Part shown: positions 7,032 to 12,022 of the stretch, in pieces | Position numbering within the stretch: the first letter of the stretch is position 1 | How the letters are laid out: each line of letters starts with the position of its first letter | Source of the DNA: DAOMNN01 sp964404505 | GTDB lineage: Bacteria; Pseudomonadota; Gammaproteobacteria; Burkholderiales; Rhodocyclaceae | Reading direction: 5' to 3' | Assembly: GCA_964404505.1 (NCBI GenBank) | Contig: CAYOKH010000052.1 | Span: forward strand, 1-12,022 | DNA length: 12,022 nucleotides | The notes under the pieces: model-generated | Told to the model about the DNA's origin: nothing | What the model saw: only the letters and a program-made list of their open reading frames with translations | Databases searched by the model: none | Position numbers and translations under genes: made by a program

Positions 7032-7634
7032 TCAGGTTCCGGTAAGGCGGGGGATGAGAACCCTGGTTACGACTGCGCGACGCAGACCTTCGCCGAATTC
7101 GACATCGGGCGCACAGTCTGCTCCGGGCGAACCGGCCGGGGGTGACGCGGTGGGCGTCAGACCTTGCCAGACGGCGACGACGAGGAATTCAGCCAGTGCA
7201 TTCGTAGGGGGTGCCACTTCGAGAACGCACCCCCGGATGCCGATCGGGGCAGCAATGTTCTGTCCGGCGGCTTCCGTGCCCACCCCGCTCAAGGCACGAT
7301 GCCATTCGCAGCGATGCCGTGCGGCCCCGGTTCCGGCGCCGCAGGCCGGCGGATTTCCATCCATGCCGAGCACCTGATTGCCGAATACGATCCGGAAGTC
7401 GTCCAGATCCTCGCGTGCGGCCGGCACCCGGGAGCCCATGTCCTTCACCAGCGCGAGCGCCGTGGAACGCTGGTACGCTTCCATCTGGGTCAGGTTGGCC
7501 CGCCCTTGCAGGCTGGCGAGACCCAGCAGCCCGACCGCAAGAATGACCACCGTCACCAGTACCTCCACCAAAGTGAATCCGGCCTGTACCGGGCGCGCCT
7601 GAACACAACGGTGAGCGGAAACGAGAAGGTTCAT
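7032..7634 (-). CDS. pilV: Type IV pilus minor pilin PilV
   Basis: From ATG 7634 this encodes 200 residues with a 19-residue leader ending in RPVQAG, then FTLVEVLVTVVILAVGLLGL, with Glu at +5. AVGLLGLASLQ plus the following QMEAYQRSTALAL is typical of PilV/GspI-type minor pilins. A longer frame from TTG 7682 would overlap the preceding gene by 35 bases and has no clear RBS. AAAGG (7645-7649) before ATG 7634 overlaps the preceding stop codon and supports the short form. The C-terminus ends in VLIPRLTGT. Confidence 0.9.
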   Translation of the reverse strand: MNLLVSAHRCVQARPVQAGFTLVEVLVTVVILAVGLLGLASLQGRANLTQMEAYQRSTALALVKDMGSRVPAAREDLDDFRIVFGNQVLGMDGNPPACGAGTGAARHRCEWHRALSGVGTEAAGQNIAAPIGIRGCVLEVAPPTNALAEFLVVAVWQGLTPTASPPAGSPGADCAPDVEFGEGLRRAVVTRVLIPRLTGT

Positions 7635-7647
7635 TTTTGTTCTGCCT

Positions 7648-8133
7648 TTAGCATGCCCCACGCCCGATCGTGGGCCGCCCAAGCCTGGAGACGCGGACGC
7701 AGCGTCCCGCCGTGGTGCCGCGCTGGTGACGTATCGTAATGGTCAAGTTTGCAGGGCCAGTGAAGCCGCCCGTTCTCGTAAAGCCAAGATTGGGGCCGGA
7801 CGGACTGGAGGTGAAGTCCACTGCGTCGGAGAGCGGCGACTGCGAATGAAGCACCTCGGCTCCCGCGCTGATGGTCCAGCCTGCGGTGAAACCGTCGCTG
7901 AAATTGAACTGGACCGGGGTGTTGCGCTTCACCGCTTCGGCACGCGCGATCAGTAACGAGTCATTGAGCGCGGAAGCGGCAGCGCGTTCCTGGTTGTCGT
8001 CGAGCAGACGTTGGAAGGACGGAAAAGCTACGCTGGCCAATACCGCGACGATGGCGATCGTTATCAGTAGTTCCACCAGCGTGAAACCGCCTGTTCGCCT
8101 CACCTCGGAGAATATGCCAGCGCCCGGCCTCAT
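7648..8133 (-). CDS. fimT: GspH/FimT-type pseudopilin, FimU-like member of the pil operon
   Basis: The protein has 161 residues from ATG 8133: a 16-residue leader ending in VRRTGG, then FTLVELLITIAIVAVLASVA, with Glu at +5, and the family segment SLLIARAEAVKRN. The C-terminal end reads CVRVSRLGRPTIGRGAC, with the two Cys probably forming a disulfide. The corresponding motif here is GRPT, so it lacks the GRxR found in the orphan paralogue at 507-1034. The start overlaps the pilE stop by 4 bases (ATGA), which implies coupled translation. The frame stays open up to an ATG at 8214, but that would run 85 bases into pilE and give an untypical long leader. By position it takes the role FimU has in Pseudomonas. 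Confidence 0.87.
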   Translation of the reverse strand: MRPGAGIFSEVRRTGGFTLVELLITIAIVAVLASVAFPSFQRLLDDNQERAAASALNDSLLIARAEAVKRNTPVQFNFSDGFTAGWTISAGAEVLHSQSPLSDAVDFTSSPSGPNLGFTRTGGFTGPANLTITIRHQRGTTAGRCVRVSRLGRPTIGRGAC

Positions 8134-8585
8134 CGGGAACCCCAGCAGTCGTCGACGGAGCCGCTGCCGGTCTTGGTCTTGATTCCTGCCTGATTCAGGC
8201 CAAGCGTGCCGCACTTGGTGTCTCCAGTAGCCTGTCTGCCTTGAGGCACGGCCTGAACGGTAAAGGCGGTTGCCGTCGGTGTCCCGTTGAACGAAATGAC
8301 GTAGTGCGCCGAGATCTCGGCAGGTGCGCTCATACGGAGTTCGTCCAGTGAGGTCGCGAACGTTCGGGCGTCAACGCGGTAAAGTTGCTGGCGGCTTGCG
8401 ACGTCGGTCACGAACGCGATCGCGGCAGCACGGTTGCTGCGTATGACGTAGTTCTGGTAGGACGGCAATGCAATCGAAGCCAGGATCGCGACGATTGCGA
8501 CGACGATCATGACTTCGATAAGGGTGAAGCCTCCGGCGCGCTCGCAGAATTTGGCGGAGCGAAGACTCTCGTGGTCCGGACGCAT
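8130..8585 (-). CDS. pilE: Type IV pilus minor pilin PilE
   Basis: The 151-residue protein has a 19-residue leader ending in ERAGG, then FTLIEVMIVVAIVAILASIA, with Glu at +5 (residue 24), followed by LPSYQNYVIRSNRA. Two Cys near the end (about 125 and 147) bracket a likely disulfide loop. The size and the KCGTLGLNQAG segment fit the PilE minor pilin group, not a major PilA. ATG 8585 is preceded by an excellent AAGGAG at 7-base spacing. The frame continues upstream to 8801, but that extension has no RBS and would push the signal peptide to residue 90. It is the first gene of the leftward pil operon and the likely site of its main translation start. Confidence 0.88.
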   Translation of the reverse strand: MRPDHESLRSAKFCERAGGFTLIEVMIVVAIVAILASIALPSYQNYVIRSNRAAAIAFVTDVASRQQLYRVDARTFATSLDELRMSAPAEISAHYVISFNGTPTATAFTVQAVPQGRQATGDTKCGTLGLNQAGIKTKTGSGSVDDCWGSR

Positions 8586-8682
8586 ATCATCTCTCCTTCT
8601 TTTGTCGTAATCATGCGCGAGAAGCAAAGCCGATAAAGCGTGTATCCGATGAATGGCGCGCGAGTGCGGACAGGCGGTGCCG

Positions 8683-8704
8683 GCGAGGCGTCCGAATGCC
8701 TCGC
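8683..8704. repeat. 7-base stem-loop upstream of pilE
   Basis: GCGAGGC (8683-8689) and GCCTCGC (8698-8704) pair perfectly around an 8-base loop. It lies about 100 bases before the pilE start and could be a leader hairpin or a protein-binding site. No T-run follows it on the minus strand. Confidence 0.35.
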
Positions 8705-8792
8705 GTACACATTTGCTTCCCGGTCGGGGCCTGTGCGAGGCAAGGATGTCGCGTGATGCGTTGCATGGTAGGCTTGCCAAGTCTGGACAGGT

Positions 8793-8806
8793 GTGCGGCA
8801 CCGCAC
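8793..8806. repeat. 14-base inverted repeat (GTGCGG-CA-CCGCAC)
   Basis: Perfect 6+6 symmetry with a 2-base spacer, too tight for an RNA hairpin loop and so more like an operator for a dimeric regulator. It lies about midway between the two divergent genes. Confidence 0.35.
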
Positions 8807-8830
8807 CGGAGGCGGGCGTTCATACGGTGT

Positions 8831-8843
8831 CTCCGATTCGGAG
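8831..8843. repeat. 13-base inverted repeat (CTCCGA-T-TCGGAG)
   Basis: Perfect 6+6 symmetry around a central T, 72 bases before the proposed Nudix start. It may be an operator; no matching regulator is visible nearby. Confidence 0.3.
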
Positions 8844-8915
8844 TGGTATCGACCGTGCGGCTTTGTAGCCTGTTTGGGGGCCATGGTCTGAGTGGAACCG
8901 GAGGTGTGGGGTAGC

Positions 8916-9509
8916 GTGCTGGATGCAGACACATTGCGCAGGCGCTTTCTGGAAGGCGGTGCGGCGTTGTCGGCGACCGACAGGGCTATGGGTAACTCCG
9001 GTCCGCAGCGCGGAGGCATCGCCGCAGCCGTGCTCGTGCCGGTCATCCTGCGGGCGTCCGGTTCGACCGTGCTGATGACCAGGCGTACCGATCACCTGCA
9101 CCATCACCCCGGCCAGATCAGCTTTCCCGGCGGGCGCGTCGAGGACGCCGACGTGACCGCAGTGATGACGGCGCTGCGCGAGACCGAGGAGGAGATCGGA
9201 CTCGACCCGGACCGGGTGGAACTGCTGGGTGAGTTGCCGGATTACTTCACCGGCACCGGATTCCGCGTGACACCCGTGGTTGGGCTGGTGCACCCGCCGT
9301 TCGATCTCAAACTTGACAGTTTCGAGGTGGCCGAGGCGTTCGAGGTGCCGCTCGGCTTTCTTCTCGATCCGGCCAATCACCAGCGCCATCGCGCCGAGTT
9401 CGGGGGGCTGGTGCGCGAGTATCATGCGATTCCGTGGCAGGGCTACTACATCTGGGGCGCTACCGCGGGGATGCTGGTGTCGCTTTATCGCCTGCTGCGC
9501 GAGGCTTGA
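8916..9509 (+). CDS. Nudix hydrolase, CoA pyrophosphatase (NudL-like)
   Basis: The protein has 197 residues from GTG 8916. The CoA-pyrophosphatase family motif LMTRRTDHLHHHPGQISFPGG occupies about residues 53-73 (split here: LMTRRTDHLHH then HPGQISFPGG) and runs into the Nudix box, with LRETEEEIGL at about 87-96 supplying the metal-binding glutamates. Members hydrolyse CoA and its derivatives to 3',5'-ADP and phosphopantetheine in the cytoplasm. Length and the later TGTGFRVTPVVGLV segment agree with the NudL group. I prefer GTG 8916 because GGAGG (8900-8904) lies just upstream. The longer reading from GTG 8892 would place that RBS inside the gene. It is divergent from the pil operon and I see no functional link to it. 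Confidence 0.88.
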   Translation: MLDADTLRRRFLEGGAALSATDRAMGNSGPQRGGIAAAVLVPVILRASGSTVLMTRRTDHLHHHPGQISFPGGRVEDADVTAVMTALRETEEEIGLDPDRVELLGELPDYFTGTGFRVTPVVGLVHPPFDLKLDSFEVAEAFEVPLGFLLDPANHQRHRAEFGGLVREYHAIPWQGYYIWGATAGMLVSLYRLLREA

Positions 9510-9517
9510 TCGCCTCG
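9500..9517 (+). terminator. Stem-loop spanning the Nudix stop codon
   Basis: CGAGGC (9500-9505) and GCCTCG (9512-9517) pair perfectly around a 6-base loop that contains part of the TGA stop. No U-run follows, so intrinsic termination is uncertain. Confidence 0.3.
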
Positions 9518-9703
9518 ACCCGGCAAATGTTGGGCGAACGCTGCGGGTGAGATGACCGCGCTGTGCGGCTTCCGATCGTCGCTGAGGCGTTGATCGCCGG
9601 TGATCGGGGTGGCGGCCGGCCCGGACACGGGTCGCGCTCCCGGATGGGCGTCCTGCGGATCCGTCGACGCAAGGGGATGTCGGTGGAAATCGTCGGGACG
9701 CGC

Positions 9704-10033
9704 CTAGCTCCAGGCCTGAGAAAACAATTCGTCCAATGCCGCAACGATGGTATCGCTGTTACTCGCCAGGGAATCAATTCTTTCACCCAGACTTTCGACC
9801 GGTACGGAGACGATCTCAAGCGGGTTCAGAACGACCCTGGTGCCGGCGACGACAAACTCGGGGTTGATCCTTGACGAAGGTAGCGTCGTGATCTTGCTGA
9901 CTTCATCCAATGCAACCAATGGAACGACGACCCTGCGGCGGGCCCTGTCGAAGTACGAGGACTGCACAACGACCACGTACGGTATGGTGGAACGGTGCTT
10001 CCCCTTATTCTCATGAACATCGAACTGGGGCAT
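9704..10033 (-). CDS. ccdB: CcdB-family toxin of a chromosomal ccdAB module
   Basis: The 109-residue protein follows the CcdB family from end to end: MPQFDVHENKGK at the start, IPYVVVVQSSYFD, RRRVVVPLVAL, NPEFVVAGTRVVLNP, and IVSVPVESLGERI. Classical CcdB poisons DNA gyrase and is neutralised by CcdA. F-plasmid CcdB (101 residues) ends in Trp-Gly-Ile, which is needed for gyrase poisoning; this protein ends in LFSQAWS, so the terminal motif is not conserved. The ATG at 10033 shares one base with the ccdA stop (TGATG), and a GTG one codon earlier is also possible. The pair appears less GC-rich by eye than its neighbours, which suggests acquisition by transfer. Confidence 0.85.
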   Translation of the reverse strand: MPQFDVHENKGKHRSTIPYVVVVQSSYFDRARRRVVVPLVALDEVSKITTLPSSRINPEFVVAGTRVVLNPLEIVSVPVESLGERIDSLASNSDTIVAALDELFSQAWS

Positions 10034-10284
10034 CACAGGGTCGAGTGATCATCAGCAAATGAGCCGTGAACCTCGTTGAACCGATTCCACGCTTCAGCCA
10101 CGGTGTCCCCCAGTTTCTGCCGCGAGAGCACGGCTTCGTTCTGCTTGACGACGTACTCCGCCAACAGGGACTCGACCGTGCCCGAAAGGTTGTCGGTATA
10201 GCGCCTTGCGTGCTGAACGATCTCTTCGCTCAGAAGCAGGTTGACCGGGCGTTTGTGCGACGGTTGCCTTGACGTTTGCTTCAT
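10033..10284 (-). CDS. ccdA: CcdA-family antitoxin
   Basis: The protein has 83 residues from ATG 10284, which has a perfect AGGAGG at 6-base spacing. The frame stays open upstream to 10401 but that extension has no support. Residues about 11-45 (HKRPVNLLLSEEIVQHARRY and on) form a ribbon-helix-helix DNA-binding domain. The C-terminal part with EAWNRFNEVHGSFADDHSTL (64-83) matches the CcdA toxin-binding tail, similar to the NGSFADE region of the F-plasmid protein. It neutralises CcdB and, together with it, is expected to repress its own promoter. It is the first gene of the two-gene leftward operon and overlaps ccdB by one base. Confidence 0.87.
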   Translation of the reverse strand: MKQTSRQPSHKRPVNLLLSEEIVQHARRYTDNLSGTVESLLAEYVVKQNEAVLSRQKLGDTVAEAWNRFNEVHGSFADDHSTL

Positions 10285-10296
10285 CCGGCGCCTCCT

Positions 10297-10331
10297 GTGC
10301 GTATTGTATGCGCACCCCAAGCATATGGGAA
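10297..10331 (-). promoter_or_regulatory. ccdAB promoter with overlapping palindromic operator
   Basis: On the minus strand TTCCCA (10331-10326), a 17-base spacer and TACAAT (10308-10303) make a plausible promoter. The 19-base imperfect palindrome GTGCGTAT-TGT-ATGCGCAC (10297-10315, 7 of 8 pairs) covers the -10 element directly upstream of the ccdA RBS. This is the expected place for CcdA autorepression. The predicted start falls at the RBS, so the leader would be very short. Confidence 0.5.
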
Positions 10332-10512
10332 TGGGGTTCTCCCCCTCTCCTGATCGGAGCGCTTGACCCGCCGGTGACGGTGCGATTTGTCTTCGACTCA
10401 TTGTTGTGCATTGCGATGACAGCTGCGACGGTCGGGTGGGGTGCCGTGTGCTTGTGTGCTATGTTGATGCCCTTTCGATGGGCCATCGAGTGCACCATCC
10501 TCCGCTGACGCC

Positions 10513-11439
10513 ATGAGCCTGTTTTCCGTGATCTTCGCATTGATCATCGAGCAACTGCGCCCGCTCGGGGCGGATGACTGGCTCGTCGGTGCGATGCGGC
10601 GCATGGCCCATCGTGCAGTCGATCTGTATGACGACGGTGGCGCGGCAAACGGCCGTGTGGCGTGGTTGTTGATCGTGGCCGGTGCGACGCTTGCCACCCT
10701 GCTGGCGTATGCCCTGCTGTGGGCCCTCCATCCCCTGTTCGCGTTCCTGTTCAATGCCGGGGTGCTCTATCTGGTGCTGGGTTTTCGCGAGCAGGGGCGG
10801 CGCATGTCGGACATCCACCTCGCCCTGAGTACGGGGAAGATCGACGAGGCGCGCGCGCTGATCGGCCACTGGCGCGGCGCAGCGCACGAGGACGCGAGTG
10901 CGAGCGAGGTGTCGCGCCTCGCCATGGAACAGGCGCTGGTCCGGTCGCATCGCAAGGTCTTCGGGGTGATCTTCTGGTTCGTGCTGCTGCCGGGGCCTTC
11001 CGGTGCCGTGATGTATTTTCTGGCAGACTTTCTTGCCGAGGAGTGGGGATGCAGGCACACGGGAGAAACCGGGCACTTCGGGGAGTTCGCGCGGCGGGCG
11101 TTCGAGGTGATCGACTGGTTGCCGGTGCGACTCACCGCGATCGCCTTCTCCATCATCGGAAATTTCGAGGATGCGATCTATTGCTGGCGTGCACAATCGA
11201 TGCTCTGGCCGGACAAGGCATCCGGTATACTGATCGCTTCAGGTGCAGGGGCCCTGGGTGTCAGGCTGGGCCTGCCGATCCACGAATCCGGAAGCGTTGT
11301 CGACCGGCCTGAAATGGGCGTGGGCGGCAAGGCCGACGTGGGGCACATGCCGGCAACGGTCAAGTTCGTCGGGCGTGTCCTGGTCCTGTACCTGTTGTGT
11401 CTGACCCTGCTCGGGATTGCCGGCTGGGTCGGTCGTTAG
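10513..11439 (+). CDS. CobD/CbiB-family integral membrane protein
   Basis: The 308-residue protein has hydrophobic segments at about 1-12, 49-70, 73-91, 150-175 and 285-307. It carries the conserved stretch GVIFWFVLLPGPSGAVMYFL (151-170) and a further run RRAFEVIDWLPVRLTAIAF / NFEDAIYCWR (194-226), which place it in the CobD/CbiB-related family found stand-alone in betaproteobacteria. True CobD/CbiB makes adenosylcobinamide phosphate from cobyric acid and an aminopropanol compound. No other cobalamin gene is nearby, so it may do something else; AmpE-like proteins are related in the wider family. No convincing RBS precedes the ATG. The stop is followed 82 bases later by the thiolase gene on the same strand. 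Confidence 0.75.
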   Translation: MSLFSVIFALIIEQLRPLGADDWLVGAMRRMAHRAVDLYDDGGAANGRVAWLLIVAGATLATLLAYALLWALHPLFAFLFNAGVLYLVLGFREQGRRMSDIHLALSTGKIDEARALIGHWRGAAHEDASASEVSRLAMEQALVRSHRKVFGVIFWFVLLPGPSGAVMYFLADFLAEEWGCRHTGETGHFGEFARRAFEVIDWLPVRLTAIAFSIIGNFEDAIYCWRAQSMLWPDKASGILIASGAGALGVRLGLPIHESGSVVDRPEMGVGGKADVGHMPATVKFVGRVLVLYLLCLTLLGIAGWVGR

Positions 11440-11521
11440 GGGCCGCAAATGGATCGCTTGGGCGACCCGCCGCCGGATTCGTCCTTGCGGTGGCCCCGGA
11501 AACCCTCTAGGAGAGAGAAAA

Positions 11522-12022
11522 ATGGCTAGTCGTGAAGTTGTGGTGTTGAGTGCGGTGCGTTCGGCCGTGGGGACGTTCGGCGGCTCGCTCAGCACCATTG
11601 AGCCGGCGGACCTCGCGGGCATCGTGATGAAGGAGGCGGTCGGCCGCTCCGGTGTCGATCCGCAGCAGATCAATTACGTCACCGTCGGCAACTGCATTCC
11701 GACCGAGTCGCGTTATGCATACGTGGCCCGGCTGGCGTCGATTCAGGCCGGGTTGCCGATGGACTCGGTGGCGATGGCGGTCAACCGCCTGTGTTCGTCG
11801 GGGCTGCAGGGCATCGTCAGCACTTCGCAGGCGATCATGCTCGGCGACTGCGATTTCGGTATCGGTGGCGGAGTCGAAGTGATGTCCCGCGGGGCCTACC
11901 TGTCGACCGCGATGCGCAGCGGTGCGCGCATGGGCGACACGAGCATGATCGATGCGATGGTGGCGGTCCTGACCGACCCGTTCGGTGCAGGCCACATGGG
12001 CATCACTGCCGAGAATCTCGCA
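11522..12022 (+). CDS. bktB: Acetyl-CoA acetyltransferase / BktB-like beta-ketothiolase (N-terminal 167 residues)
   Basis: The open frame from ATG 11522 is cut by the window end. AGGAGAG (11509-11515) is a strong RBS at 6-base spacing. The protein starts MASREVVVLSAVRSAVGTFG, the N-terminal thiolase pattern, and has VNRLCSSGLQ with the acyl-accepting Cys91, IGGGVEVMSRGAYL (113-126) and RMGDTSMIDAM. The closest fit I recall is BktB of Cupriavidus, which condenses acyl-CoA with acetyl-CoA (C4 and C5 beta-ketoacyl-CoA) in polyhydroxyalkanoate and fatty-acid metabolism. The specific symbol is moderately sure; the thiolase family is certain. His and second Cys active residues lie beyond the window. 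Confidence 0.85.
   Translation, partial: MASREVVVLSAVRSAVGTFGGSLSTIEPADLAGIVMKEAVGRSGVDPQQINYVTVGNCIPTESRYAYVARLASIQAGLPMDSVAMAVNRLCSSGLQGIVSTSQAIMLGDCDFGIGGGVEVMSRGAYLSTAMRSGARMGDTSMIDAMVAVLTDPFGAGHMGITAENLA

Larger units (their letters stand above)
8586..8915. other. Non-coding region between divergent pilE and the Nudix gene
   Basis: About 330 bases carry the promoters for both the pil operon (left) and the Nudix gene (right). No good -35/-10 pair with correct spacing could be identified on either strand. The region contains three inverted repeats (listed separately) and the pilE Shine-Dalgarno. I see no coding sequence with an RBS here. Confidence 0.6.

Noticed and set aside
7635..7682. 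Extension of pilV to a TTG start at 7682
   Set aside because: It would overlap the previous gene by 35 bases and lengthen the leader; ATG 7634 with AAAGG is better.
8761..8780. Possible sigma-54 promoter for the pil operon (minus strand TTGGCAAG...ATGCAA)
   Set aside because: The GG and GC elements are 12 bases apart in place of the strict 10, so it does not fit the -24/-12 consensus.
8586..8801. Upstream extension of pilE to an earlier start at 8801
   Set aside because: It would add 72 residues before the prepilin leader and has no RBS, while ATG 8585 has AAGGAG at ideal spacing.
9460..9819. Leftward open frame of 119 codons across the Nudix end and ccdB
   Set aside because: Low-complexity Arg/Pro/Ser composition and overlap with two real genes indicate a shadow frame.
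1..12022. tRNA, rRNA, CRISPR, insertion sequence or phage elements
   Set aside because: Reading both strands I found no regularly spaced direct repeats, no transposase or integrase motifs and no tRNA-like cloverleaf; a tool such as tRNAscan or Infernal would settle small RNAs.

Overview
The window looks like a chromosomal segment of a GC-rich betaproteobacterium. Rhodocyclales such as Azoarcus, Thauera or Aromatoleum are my best guess. This rests on the pilus gene order, a stand-alone CobD/CbiB-family protein, a retropepsin-like periplasmic protein and a BktB-type thiolase, not on a database match.

Left end (1-506): the start of a leftward gene of uncertain function (possibly a ferritin-like/di-iron protein) runs off the edge. 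Its upstream region is dense with regulatory signals: a near-consensus leftward promoter whose start site is covered by a perfect FNR/ANR-type box, a TetR-like palindrome at its -35 element, then a rightward promoter and a 14-base perfect palindrome.

Pilus region (507-8585): a lone rightward FimT/GspH pseudopilin gene with a GRxR motif near its C-terminus faces a leftward retropepsin-like aspartic protease gene. Beyond that lies a compact leftward operon transcribed pilE > fimT/gspH > pilV > pilW > pilX > pilY1, ending in a strong hairpin. The genes abut or overlap by 4 bases at several junctions, so translation is probably coupled. Together these minor pilins and the PilY1 tip protein would form the priming and tip complex of a type IVa pilus. 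The major pilin and the motor genes are not in the window.

Right part (8586-12022): a 330-base non-coding stretch with three inverted repeats separates pilE from a divergent Nudix CoA-pyrophosphatase gene. A leftward chromosomal ccdAB toxin-antitoxin pair follows, with a palindrome over its predicted promoter. The window ends with a rightward CobD/CbiB-family membrane protein gene and the first 167 codons of a BktB-like beta-ketothiolase.

No rRNA, tRNA, CRISPR array, transposase or phage gene was found. I saw no clearly unprecedented system. The most interesting points are the regulatory block at 325-442, the DNA-binding-type motif in the orphan FimT, the protease gene behind pilY1, and a CcdB whose C-terminal tail differs from the gyrase-poisoning consensus.
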